Shown here in pieces: positions 48,061 through 59,086 of a DNA stretch of 64,000 bases. The stretch covers positions 62,001-126,000 of the forward strand of contig JAOTON010001947.1 of assembly GCA_034440635.1 (NCBI GenBank), read 5' to 3'. Both the position numbers and the translations under genes were made by a program. Position 1 is the first letter of the stretch. Each line of letters starts with the position of its first letter. This stretch comes from Lepas anatifera (Eukaryota; Arthropoda; Thecostraca; Lepadidae). Below the pieces are notes generated by a model that did not search any database, was not told where the DNA came from, and saw only the letters and a list, made by a program, of their open reading frames with translations.

Positions 48061-49338
48061 TGGTGTCCGGGCGTCTCCGTTTCGGGACTAGACGGAGTAG
48101 CGATGTTTGGTAAATCATCGTGGTTGGGCCGCTTTGTGCGAGTTCTTTCACACGGGTGCTGGCCATGGCCCGGCTGCTTTCCTTGGGTTCGGTTGGACGA
48201 AGCTTTCTAACTCCGTGCTCGGTTATAATCCCCCATCAACAACTGGGAGGTGTTCGGGCATGCCGCACTGCGTTGAAATTCCTCGTAGCTGTAGTTTTGC
48301 CTCCAAAACAGATTTGATTGTCTGTTGGTATCTCCGCCTGTTGTTCGGGTTTGATACTGCGTTCACCGTTTTCGTGGTGCAACTCCGTGTTCGTGACTTC
48401 TATGTTAATATAAGTCCAAATCTTTGTCTTTGGTCGATTGTGCCGACTCATCACCTTCAAAATGGTTGTCTGCCATGCTGCCTCGCTTCCGTGAACTTCT
48501 TCGCTGCTGTACTGCTTTTGGTCTTCGTTGCCTTTGTCTTTTGAAAGCGGTTTTCTGTTTATTGTGGGAGTTCTCTGGTTGGCTTCTCTTTGGTTCTTTT
48601 TAGGGTGTTCTCAAACCACGACAAATCAAGATAGTGCTTTGAAATAAGCAGATAATTGAAGCTTTTAGTTTCCGTTTTGGCCTATTTCAAGGCTTATGTG
48701 CAAAATAAGATTTCTTGGTGCCATCTTTCTGATGCTGATACATGTTTTTTAGTGTTATAGCCAAAGGAAGGAAGAAAATAGAAAATAAAGATATGGTTTC
48801 TTAAGAGTGAGTTACCTTTTGCATGAGAATGAGCTTAGGATTTTGGATAGTGTGCATTTTCAAAGTTGAAAAAGTCTGATTTTGTGCCTGATCACACATT
48901 TTTCTGTATGATTCTGCATGCCATTGCTAGGATTAAACGGAAAATACTATCAAATATGTGTGCTTTTTCAACTATATTTTACATAACTTGTGTTGCTAAC
49001 TGACCCAGGCACGGGTCTAGTGTGGATATGAGAATGATGAATTACCTGTTATTACCAAATAGCAATATGAAATCCTTTAAAATTAGATGGGAAAATTTCT
49101 AAAATATCAGTCATGTGATCGCTTATGTTAAGAAAATATTTTTGAGTCGACTCAACTCTTGACTCACACAGTGGAAGCTGACGCTGGTTCTGGCTCGACT
49201 TAACTGGTTGTCCAGTTGAGTCGACTCCGATTCAACCCAAACATGAAGTTGAGTCGACTCAACTCTGACTGGAGCAAAATTTGAGTCGACTGAGTCGACT
49301 CCGACTCTGAGTCGTGACTCAACACGTCTGGTGGCATT

Positions 49339-50172
49339 ATTGGCTTATTGGCATTAATGGCTTACTGGCATTATTACCTGGAATGACTTCATGAAGTATT
49401 TTCTGAGGCTGTAGAGAACTAATGGTCTTGTTGTATATGTCTTATATGTTTGCTTATTAATAATTATTCCCACTAGATTTTGCGTTTTCCTTCGTATGCC
49501 GGTGAAGGAAATACAGTTTACTTACGGTCAATTTCATACCGATGAGAAAAATTGCAGGCAGTGTCAATGGCAGCATTTAATATCAGAAGTCAGCATAAAA
49601 TAAAACTTTACGACCTATACCATTCCATCAGACTCCAGCCTATCTCGCCTCATTTCTCCTGGAAAACGTATGTAACACGTTCAGTCGCATTCGCTGTTCC
49701 ATCATGTTACATTTTTTCAGTAAATTCCAAGAGATAAGTTTTCCGCCCCGACCCATGCCGAATGAAAACTGGACAAAATTCGTCTCACTCCATCTCATTG
49801 CATCGCATTCCACCATTCCCATCCCGTTTCGTGTCTCAGGCAGACCCCCATCAAATAATGGTCTACATTTGGTGAGGAAACCTATTTATACTTGATGGGT
49901 ACGTAGACTAATTTAGTCCACATCGAGCGATAATAATGCATATGCTTAAAAGCAAAAACCACGCCTTACGAAGCCTCTGTCCTCAGGACTTCATGTTTAA
50001 ATATAAAACATGCGAGAGAACAAATGTCCTCCCCCAATACCCCACCTTGGGAGCTGTCGTAAATGTCTCATTGCCTTAACCATTACAGCGCACACTTTGC
50101 TTACGCTAAGCAGTTAGAATACCGAAAACAATCGCTCGTAGGAGGGGAAGTGGCGGGCCGCCCACGCTAGTC
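49339..50172. other. No gene recognised
   Basis: AT-rich DNA between the hAT right flank and the first TTAA element. It contains only short ORFs and GTGGCATTA-like short repeats just after the hAT end. Confidence 0.4.
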
Positions 50173-51017
50173 TTAACACGCGCATTGACGGGGGTCTGAG
50201 CCACCCTTGCTTTGACGGGGGCGGGTATCCCCTAAGATCTCGACAACCACGCTAGATAGCGAAAAACAGTAAACGGCGTTGGGTAGCCCATTCACTTCTC
50301 TATCGAAAATATTTGAACCATTTTTTGTCAGCTCACATTTAAGGTCACTAGGGGTCAAGACATGCCGTAATAGAGATAACATGTCAATGAAAGTTTTGGT
50401 AATTACATCTCAACAAGTAACGATAGAACAAAACAATTTAGACCATTCGAATCATCGCAGCAAGCCGAATCGAATGGCTTATAATATGACCTTGCTAGGC
50501 CAAATCAGGTCAGATATGGAATTTGATCTGACGTGAGGTCAGGTCAGGATCAAATTAGGTCAAAATGCATATCATTAGAACAAAAAAACAAGGTCAATCT
50601 AATGAAGTTGAAATACACGCTCTATCACTATCCATTACTAATTCATTAAGTTAAACCATTTTTCCAGTGTATTTCCAATGGAGAGGTCATGGCTCGTACC
50701 TGACCTTATGTCATCGATATAAAAAATACCGGAACATAGTTTGGAGAACTCGGTGGGCCTATTACATAATGAGCTTCAATCGGGTAAGTTCACCCTGTTG
50801 AGACTTATGCTATCTTAAACTTGTTTTAAGGTCAGGTCACTTGACCTGTACTGGTGACCTGACCTGAGATGACCTAACCTTAAAATTTTGACAAAAGTTG
50901 TAAAAATGATCAGAAAAAGATATGCCAAGTACGGTGGTCTACGCGCCGTCGTTTTATGGTATCTCCAAGAAACCCGAAGGGGGTACCCACCCCCCTCCCC
51001 GTCAATGCTCGTGTTAA
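50173..51017 (+). mobile_element. AGGTCA-rich TTAA-bounded element, complete copy (845 bp)
   Basis: The ends are TTAACACGCGCATTGACGGG and, read inward, TTAACACGAGCATTGACGGG, differing at one base. TTAA at both ends fits the 4 bp target of piggyBac or Kolobok transposons. I count 15 AGGTCA/TGACCT hexamers. An inverted pair AGGTCA-CT-TGACCT lies at 50834-50847. There is no coding frame. It is the reference copy for the family, with a related inverted copy at 61011-61871. Confidence 0.8.
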
Positions 51018-51179
51018 ACCGAGCGTAGCTACGCGTGTAAGGAGATCAGATTATGGAATTGGCGAACGTAGGTGATTTGCCTACGCAAAGTCTTGCGTAC
51101 GCGAGAGATCAGAATACGATCCCGGATTAATTGGCTTCCCCTCCAAATATGTTTCAAGTGGCATCAGTTGAGCTGAGTT

Positions 51180-51930
51180 ATATATTTTTATCCGACATTC
51201 GTATCACATAATGGGACGACCGAGTGCACAAGTTGTGGTAACGGGATTGTTTTGTACCGATATTCTAGGGTCAGGAACGCATTTCCTCTCCATTTGAAAT
51301 GAGTGGGAAAATGGGAATTTCCCGAAAATTGCTCATCTCTGTAGATAAATCTAAGAATGTTGTCCTGTTCAACAGATCGCAGTGTCATAGGCCACTCTCC
51401 AGGGTCATGTAGCAAGTTTGGACCTGTGACCTCTGAGAGGTCATCTGGGACTACCTAACCGGGTTTTCAGACTTTGGATTCGCAGAAAATGATGATAATC
51501 ATCAGTTATATATAACTTTTATTTTCATACTTTTACGTTTATGTGGTCACTGAAAGTTGATTGTAGGCGGGTTGACTATTTTAGATCAGGCAGTGACCTT
51601 GACCTGGTATTAGGTCAGACCATTTTTATTTTGAACTCGTATGGCCATGCATACATCATTCGATTCACCGTAACGAGAGGAGTCGAATGATGCCTAAACA
51701 CTGACTGTTACTAGCTGGACGCTAGAGCCAGAAACATATTCTAGTATGGCGCATTCCTTGACCTGACATGACATCGATATTAACCTGAGCCAACAAGTGA
51801 CTGATACGGTTTTTTATCGTTGTTTATCTACCATCGCACGTGTTTTTGCGCCATCCCGCATGGGAACTTAAATCGAGGGGGCATGTATTTGAAACCCTTA
51901 ATGGGGCGAAGGTAGATCGGAGAACCACTG
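51180..51930 (-). repeat. AGGTCA-rich element, partial copy
   Basis: It shares with other copies the blocks ATCACATAATGGG, ACCGATATTCTAGGGTCAGG, CTCTCCATTTGAAAT and CATCATTCGATTC, and ends in a degenerate TTAATGGGGCGAAGG. It is divergent, its boundaries are approximate, and it abuts the next copy. Confidence 0.5.
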
Positions 51931-51940
51931 AGGCGGATGC

Positions 51941-53221
51941 TAACCTTCGCCCGGGTGGGGGGGGTCTTTTTAGACCCCCTCGGGTTTTTTTCCGAAGCAA
52001 ACAAAAAACAGTGGCGTGCAGCGCCGCCAAACCTGGTGTAGCTTTTCCTTCATCATTTTTACATCTTTCCTGAAAATTTTAGCTCAAGGTCATATCAGGT
52101 CAGGTCACCAGGCCAGGTGAAGTAACATCACCTAAAGTGGATGCCCCGTCCCGCGGTGCCGCGCCTCGAATAGTTCCCCCAAACCCTCAGGGTCGCCGAC
52201 CGTGGACTTGAACATCACCTAAAAATGCTTATGACCGCATAAATAAAAGAAGGGTAAATCGATAAAGTTCAAACTCTTACCACATATTGGGCCCACCAGG
52301 ACCTACAACATTTGTTCCGGGATTTTTTATATTGGTGACCTAAGGTCCTGTGCAGAGCACCTCTCCATTGTAAATACATGGGAAAATCCCGACATGAGCT
52401 TTTCTCAGTAAGTATGGATGGAATCAACTTCAAACATCGGTTACGACTTCCTCTTAGCCCATTTCTAAAGTTGATGCCAAACATTTTGACTTGTGAACTT
52501 TAAAAGGTCACCTTAGGTCAAATAAGCATTTTTGGTGTTTTACTCTATACATTTTGAATTAACTAAGATGAACTTTTATTTTGTCACCAAAGTGTTTGTT
52601 CTGTCACTGAAAGTCAAATGATGTACATAATGACTATAACAGGTCAAGTTGGGTCAGACCATTGACCTGGGTCGGGTCAAATTCTTAAATTTGACCTGAC
52701 ATAGCAATATTATATATCATTCGATTTGTATTGACAAGAGGATTGCAATGGTGCATCAACTATGATTGTATCTTGTTTGGTTTGGAAGTTATTAGCGAAA
52801 AAGAAAACGCCCTTATGCATGGGTGGCTATGGACATTCCCAAGAATATGCCCAATATTCAGTAACCTGTAGCTCCCTAGGCTTTGACCTGACACAAAAAT
52901 GAATGCCACTGCAATAAAAGAGCATCTCAAGGGCTTTCGAATGGTGTTAGAAAAATGTTTCTAGCTATCATAGTTTCTGAGATATATGAGGCTTTCTTAG
53001 TACACATATTAGCGATTTTGACCTATTTTGACCTCTGGTGACCTTGACATTGACCTGAAAGGAAAAATGACTGAATTATTTTCGATATCATTTTTAAGAG
53101 CTTTCGATTGGCGTTTTGCGCTTTTTTCTAGCTCTCTCAGTTTTTGAGATCGTGGGGGTCTTTTTTAGCCCCCCCCACCAGGGTGAAGGTGGCTCGTACC
53201 CGCCACCGGGGCAAGGATTAA
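51941..53221 (-). mobile_element. AGGTCA-rich element, CCCCGGTGG-end subtype (1281 bp)
   Basis: The left end TAACCTTCGCCCGGGTGG and the inward-read right end TTAATCCTTGCCCCGGTGG form imperfect inverted repeats. The body shares GGGCCCACCAGGACCTACAA, TTGGTGACCTAAGGTCC and CCATTGTAAATACATGGGAA with other members. It is longer than the 845 bp subtype because of an extra region at 52740-53160 rich in TTTTGACCT. It is non-coding. Confidence 0.6.
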
Positions 53222-53851
53222 ACGTAGGCCTCGGCTAGTGCCGCTCTGGCGCAGGGAAAGCACTTGACAATGTACAGCGTTTTGCAGACGGTACGATTAG
53301 AAGGTTAGTGGAATCAACAATGATGTAGAGGCAAATCTCCACCGAAAAGTAGCCATTAGTTAAAAAAAAATCCCGGTTCCGTTTCACGAAGGAGCAGGAA
53401 CCTGAAGATTAGAATGAGACGGTGATACTTTGTAGATAGTAAAGATGTCTTACATACATACTTTTAGCAAAATTAGGCTTCCAGATACTTAGAAGCGTCC
53501 TTAATGCTATGTTCCGATACGAATGAGCCAGGACCTGGAAGGTAATCAAGCGATCAGAACCTATCTCAAGAAGTTCCGGTACCCTCTGATTATGTCTTTC
53601 TTTAGAATGTCATTATATATTGTGGGTGCGACCGGCTCATGTGACACCATTAATGTTTCACAAAGGACTAAAGTGCACTCATTTGCAAAATTTCAGCGAA
53701 ATGGCCCAATGGCGTCCCGAGACAGAACAGGTCAAGTCTCTTTTATTCACCAGCACCTGTGACACAGGTGTGCAGTGATCTTTCAGTGACTTCTTAAAAA
53801 ATCAAGTTTTTACAAGCGCAACTTTCGGGACCGAAACCTCACTTAGGCCAT

Positions 53852-54620
53852 TAACACGCGCTTTGACGGGGGGGGCGGGTACCTACCGCCACATATTTTT
53901 TGGGGGATAGCATAAAAACGGCGGTGGGTATAGCCGCCGTACCTGGCATACCTTTTCTCTGATCAATTTTACAACTTTTGTCAAAATCTTAGGTTAAGGT
54001 TATCTCAGGTATGGTCACCAGTACAGGTCAAGTGACCTGACCTCAAGAAAGTTTAAGATAGCAAAGTCAGAACAGGGTGAACTTATCCTATTGAAAATCA
54101 TATTACATAATGGGCCCACCAAGTTCTCTAAAATATGTTCCGGTATTTCTTATATCGATAACCCAAGGTCAGGTACGAGCCATGACCTCTCCATTGGAAA
54201 TACATGGGAAAATGGTTTAAACTAAATAACTTATTAACGGATAGTGATAGAGCGTTTATTTTAACTTCATTAGATTGGCCTTGTCTTTGAAATTCTAATG
54301 ATATGCATTTCAATCTAATTTGACCTTGGTCTGACCTCAGGTCAGGTCAAATACAACATTTGACCTGATTTGACCTAGCAAGGTCATATTACACATCATT
54401 CGATTCTACTTGCTGCGAGGATTCCAGTAATCTTAATTGTTTTGCGCTATATTTACTTGTGCAGATGAAATGACCAAAAACCTTCATTTACATATTATCC
54501 CTATGACGACATGTCTTGACCTTTAGTGGTCTTAATCAAATATTTTCGATAGAGAAGTGGATGGGCTACCCAACGCCGTTTAGCGTTCTTTTTTTGCTAT
54601 CTAGCGTGGTTCCCGAGATC
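53852..54620 (-). mobile_element. AGGTCA-rich TTAA element, right-truncated copy
   Basis: It starts TTAACACGCGCTTTGACGGG. It carries the IR2 pair AGGTCA-AG-TGACCT at 54025-54038 and about 14 half-sites, and follows the 61011-61871 copy closely as far as the block GCTATCTAGCGTGGTTCCCG near 54610. The far terminus is replaced by the start of the next element. Confidence 0.7.
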
Positions 54621-54640
54621 TTAGGGGGGCCCGGGGGGGG

Positions 54641-55637
54641 TACCGGCGGGTGGGGGGGCGTTTGAACACCCCCTCGAACTTGGCCCCTATACGGGGTAGC
54701 GAAAAAACGCGAACGCTAGTGGATAAGCTCATACAAATTCATGAAGGAACGATATCAGTCACTTTTTGGTTCAGGCCAATATTGATGTCATGTCAGGTCA
54801 AAGAAGGTGGCATTTTGAGTAGAGTTTTTGGGTTTTAGCATCTGACAGACTTGAGTTAGAATCATTTTCTAGGCACCATTCGCTTCCTCTCGTCAAGGCA
54901 AATAGAATGATGTATAATATAACCGTACTACGTCAAAACACAAAAATGAACTGACCTTAGGTAAGGTCAAGGTCACTTTTAACCTAGCATAGTTAATATG
55001 CATATCAATCAACTCGCAATATTGCAAGTTGCTTCTGCTATTAATATTGTTATTTAGCATTCCAAACGCAATGATATCAAAATAAACTCTATATCATAAT
55101 TTCTTGCAAAGTTATTGACCTAAGTCTGAAAACTGCTTAAGTAGCCCCAGATGAACTCTCAAAGGTCACAGGTCACAAATTGCAACATGAGCCTAGAAAG
55201 GGGCCGAGGATACTACGATTTGAAGAATATGAAGGTATTGCCAGCTGTAGCTACACAAATACAGCCCAATTTCTGTTTTTCCCATGTTTTCCAACGGATA
55301 GGTCATGATCCGTACTTGACTTTAGGTCATCGATATGAAAAAAATCCCGTAATGAATGTTGTAGCACTCGGTGGGCCCAATATTTGGTGTAAGTTTCAAT
55401 CGGATAGATTCAGCCATTTCTTACTTTGCCACCTCAAGCATTTTTGGAGGTGAGGTCACTTGGCCTGCACTGATGACTTGACCTGAGATGACCCAACCTT
55501 AAAATTTTGAGGAAAGTGGCGGAATTGATCAAGGATAAGGTGTGCTAGGTAAGCGGCGCTTCGCGCCGCATTTTTTTCGTTCTGCCGGAAAAATCCGACG
55601 GGGGTGTTGAAACACACCCCACCGGGGCCAGGGTTAA
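54641..55637 (+). mobile_element. AGGTCA-rich element, CCCCGGTGG-end subtype (about 1 kb)
   Basis: It begins near TACCGGCGGGTGGGG and ends CCACCGGGGCCAGGGTTAA. Its two halves match the fragments at 1-311 and (inverted) 312-794, and its middle matches the split copy at 8760-9365 and 13905-13985. It is non-coding. Confidence 0.65.
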
Positions 55638-55807
55638 GGCACTTGTCACGGAGACCGCGACCCCACCATCCGACGAGTAACTCTCGCAATAACGGTTGAT
55701 TTAGAAGTCAAAGTTAAACGTAACACAAAGCACAGAGACAGCCATCCCGTTCAGTTCACTCTCTCACCAGTCAGTTTCCAGCCGACCTACATCAGGTAAA
55801 TATTGCG

Positions 55808-55915
55808 CGTCGGAGCGTCTTTGGGGAATCGATCCCACACCTCTACCAATGCAGTACTACGGAACCGAATTCTGAGCAGCGGGCTGGAGCCCAACGCTCT
55901 ACAAGCTGACCTACA
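55808..55915 (-). repeat. tRNA-related SINE-like sequence, copy 2
   Basis: On the minus strand, GGTCAGCTTGTAGAGCG (box A-like, 55911-55895), then GTTGGGCT, and GGATCGATTCC (box B-like, 55835-55825) followed by CCCAAAGACGC. The order and flanks match 44800-44905. The long box spacing argues against a working tRNA. Confidence 0.45.
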
Positions 55916-56408
55916 GTGGCGGAACTTCATCACTGGATTCAAAATCAGTATTAAATTACTCCTTCTCCGCTGTGATGGTTTAATAACACCCAGAGTTACA
56001 ATAATATCTTGTTAATGTCCATCCCCACCCTGATTAATTTAATACATAGACAGCAAAGAACGCTTCTGCGCACCACGGAGGACCTTTAGAGTCCGGCACA
56101 ACATACAAGCGTCGCCTGCGTTTCCCGTGTTCAAGTAAGAGGACAATTAAGATATGATTCGAGCGAGGAATATATGTCATAATGTCATGAAAGAAAGTCA
56201 ATAGAAGAAAATAGGAAATGTCTACCATATACATAAGGATCATTTTCTTATCTTGCATTAGAAGGCTCACTTTCATGCGGTATAGCTTTAAAATATAAGT
56301 TCTTACCCTTTATAGGGGTGCTGCTCAAAACTTATTCGGACGTGCGAAAACGTTCACTGGGTAGAATGTAGCACTTCAGTTGACCTTTCTACTGCAGCTC
56401 ATTGAAAC
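55916..56408. other. No gene recognised
   Basis: Only short ORFs and no repeat structure beyond the SINE-like copy on the left. Confidence 0.35.
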
Positions 56409-56745
56409 CAGGGGCGGACGCAGACCCGAGTTTTGGGGGCCAAACCCATGTCTGCCTCTCTTCCTGGGGGAGGGGGGGGTGGGAGCGAAGATTTTTTTGC
56501 TCTACAGACCTAGTGTAAACACCTTTTTTCAGTGCTCGACAGCCCTAGTAAAAGCTACCTCTCCAAGTACATGATCGCTCTCCGGGGAGGGGGAGGGGTG
56601 GGAGGAAATATTTTTGCTCTACAGACCTAGTGTAAACACCTTTTTTTTTTAATTTCTCCGGCGTTTGGGGGCCAAGATATAGTTTGGCCCCCTAAAGCGC
56701 TTTGGGGGAGCATGGCCGGAATGCCCCCCCCTGCGTCCGCCAATG
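56409..56745. mobile_element. hAT-type MITE, GGCGGACGCAG family, longer copy
   Basis: It starts CAGGGGCGGACGCAGACCC and ends with the inverted form of CATTGGCGGACGCAGG. The flanks ATTGAAAC and CTTGAAAC match at 7 of 8 bases. The first 190 bp align closely with 14061-14301; an internal segment with GCTCTACAGACCTAGTGTAA is duplicated. Confidence 0.85.
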
Positions 56746-57055
56746 CTTGAAACGTATTGTCTGTTCAGGAATCCTTAAAAATAGCAAAGACTGACAATTT
56801 CGAAACAAAATATTGTTTTCTTAAGAATTTGAGATTTCAGTTATATAACGTATCACCTTTTGATATTCGAAGAACAACCCATTTAGAAGTTTTTGTAACA
56901 TACGAATTCAGAAGTCTTTGACAAATACTGCTAAAATCTTAGAAGATCAACGAAAACTAACCACAATATTGTTTATTGTTACTATTCATGGCTTTGGTTA
57001 ATAAGATAAGTAGAACATTTATTGCTGCACAAAGCCTAGTCTGAGTATAATACCC

Positions 57056-57095
57056 GACCGGTTTCGGGAGCATCTCGCCCCCGTTTTCAAGGGAG
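57056..57095 (-). ncRNA. Penelope-type hammerhead motif, left arm
   Basis: The minus-strand copy of the 57303-57346 motif; it has GGGGGC in the stem II 5' strand where the other arm has GGGAAC. The GAAACC core and the GGTC|GGG cleavage context are identical. Confidence 0.5.
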
Positions 57096-57302
57096 ATGAA
57101 AATTACACTATGAAATGAACCTAACTAAGCGAAAAACACGAAGACAGTACACTTTGAAATAACAATCTCAGCTGTGAACAAGAATTTTTAAATGACGAAT
57201 TCTTAAATGATTCGTCTTGTTCACAGCTGAGATTGTTATTTCAAAGTGTACTGTCTTCGTGTTTTTCGCTTAGTTAGGTTCATTTCATAGTGTAATTTTC
57301 AT

Positions 57303-57346
57303 CTCCCTTGAAAACGGGAACGAGATGCTCCCGAAACCGGTCGGGT
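57303..57346 (+). ncRNA. Penelope-type hammerhead motif, right arm
   Basis: Plus strand: CCC (stem I), a CUGANGA-like core that reads CTTGAAAA (degenerate), stem II GGGAAC/GCTCCC around GAGAT, GAAA, the self-complementary ACCGGT of a minimal stem III, and GTC followed by GGG that pairs with the first CCC. The tiny palindromic stem III is known from dimer-forming hammerheads. The core changes (G8 to A, an extra U) may abolish cleavage. Confidence 0.5.
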
Positions 57347-57408
57347 ATTATACTCAGACTAGGCTTTGTGCAGCAATAAATGTTCTACTTACAATAGTGT
57401 TTGTTTTC

Positions 57409-58626
57409 GACCAATATCAGTACAATCATGATATATCGACAAAAACAAGAAAACATTGGGTTTTTCTTCCTTTTTGGGGTTTGAACAAAATGACTCTAAC
57501 TAGGCTGGCTTCAGAAGCCTGATATGAGAAGCGCGTCAGATTCATGTCTAGAGATATCTTGAAAAACAATATTGGTGTAGATTTCTCTTAATCCTGAACT
57601 ATTAAATGGCAAAAAAAAGTTTGAAGGCGTAAAGATAAGACTCGGAAGCAATTAGAAGTCTTCAAGTTAGAAATTTGAAATATCAGTATCAGTTTTGGTG
57701 ATCCAAGTTTAAAAAATCAATAAAATCAAACAAAAATAAAAATATAGAGACGCTGAAAGGAATGTAGAAATTATCCGGAAAGTTTAGGATCCTGAAAAGG
57801 TTTCGGACTCTCCTGGCCTTTTGCTTTCACCCGTGAAAGCTTCACTTAACTGATATAACAATTTACAGATAATGATAACAGATAAGTCATTTTCCGCTAT
57901 TGAGGGCTTCTGATTGTTTGCTAGATTAGAAGCCCTTTCTCTTCGTCGAGGGCTTTACCTAGTGTTCTTGGAACCCCTTGCGGACGAACACTGACAGCCT
58001 CATTGAGGCATGCAGGTAATTAATTCCCCGAAATAGGTTAGCGTCTAAAGAAAGCAATGCTGGAGGCCTTGTCCCTGCTTTTGAGACTGTCCAGGACCAG
58101 CAAAGCTCCACAGTTTCGTGCGATCTAACCCGTCGGCTTTCTATTGAGCCCAGCTGGTCACGTCACGTGGTACGTCTACATTATCGCGGTCCATCGAAGC
58201 TTGACGCTGAATGTAGAGCCTGACTGGCCAGCGTCGCGCCGGATACGCGTGTCACAGTGCTACCAGATGCAGGCATTCAGCACAACCTGTGCGAATTCAG
58301 CACCAAGAGCCACTACTGAAAAACATGGAAAGTGCAGCGACTTTCCGTAAGTTAAGATCAATGCATTACATCCCTGGTCTGATGAAGAATGCCATGTGAA
58401 ATCAGAAGTGCATGTGTGAAATATTTAATGACAACAAGTATTTACTCCCACATTGCATGTCGTATAAGGGTCGCTGCAACGGCGTGCGACTGTTGGCTAG
58501 GTGTGGGTGTACAAACCTGCGTATATACATATGTGCAACAATTTTAGAGAATGGCTGTCCACTCTCCACCCGCGTGAGTGCTCGTGGTAAGATTCCGTCG
58601 GGATAAAGTAAACAATTGCCGTCATC
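57409..58626. other. No gene recognised
   Basis: AT-rich to 57900, then mixed sequence. Short ORFs only. Confidence 0.35.
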
Positions 58627-59086
58627 TTAAAGGGGATGTGGCACTTTCACAACGTGATTTTAACTGAGATAGCCAGGTTGTAAAGCAAGTCGGAAAACCC
58701 GGTACTCCATATTCATTTGTCTTGGAACTCGATATTTCCGTAGAAAAAAAACTAAAACCTACCTGACACCAGCCCCCCCCATCAGCCAGTCGCCGGGCGG
58801 CCATTGTTGTGAGCTGCTGGTGTGACGATATATGCTGACGTCACGATGAGCATCAGCCAATCGAAGCCCTTGAAGCGATTCAAGTATGGTAGTGGTTGCC
58901 AGATCGTGACATCATCCACAGGCTAATATTTATTTCTTTTTCTATAGGAGTATTTTTAAAAAACAAAATATTGTGCTTATGGTACATTTTTCAGAGAAAT
59001 TATGAGTGGTTTCATTATTTTTGGCCAAAAGTACGCCTAATTTCACTAAATTCCAGGATTCGACCAAGGTGCCACATTCCCTTTAA
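58627..59086. mobile_element. TTAA-flanked MITE, 14 bp TIR
   Basis: TTAA (58627-58630) is followed by AGGGGATGTGGCAC, and the right end, read inward from TTAA (59083-59086), is AGGGAATGTGGCAC, one mismatch in 14. The TTAA target suggests a piggyBac or Kolobok helper. It is non-coding and unrelated in sequence to the AGGTCA family. Confidence 0.7.

Larger units (their letters stand above)
45451..49330. mobile_element. hAT-type element with subterminal GAGTCGACTC repeats
   Basis: The left end is TAGACTTGTTGACGACTCA and the right end, read inward, is CAGACGTGTTGAGTCACG. It is flanked by exact 8 bp copies of GTGGCATT (45443-45450 and 49331-49338), as hAT elements produce. The 200 bp at each end (45460-45645 and 49140-49320) is dense in GAGTCGACTC and GACTCGACTC motifs. 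Inside lies a hairpin (46285-46430) and a CR1-like LINE relic (46835-48060), with no recognisable transposase, so it is non-autonomous or gutted. Confidence 0.8.
57007..57391. mobile_element. Foldback of two Penelope-type terminal repeats
   Basis: The arms 57007-57182 and 57215-57391 are near-perfect reverse complements around a 32 bp spacer. Each arm carries CTCCCGAAACCGGTCGGGTA preceded by a GGG...GCTCCC hairpin, the layout of hammerhead motifs in Penelope-like elements. The flanks CAATATTGTTTATTGTT (56964-56980) and CAATAGTGTTTGTTTTC (57392-57408) match at 13 of 17 bases, with a 26 bp tail on the left. No RT is present, so it is a bare pair of terminal repeats. Confidence 0.65.
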
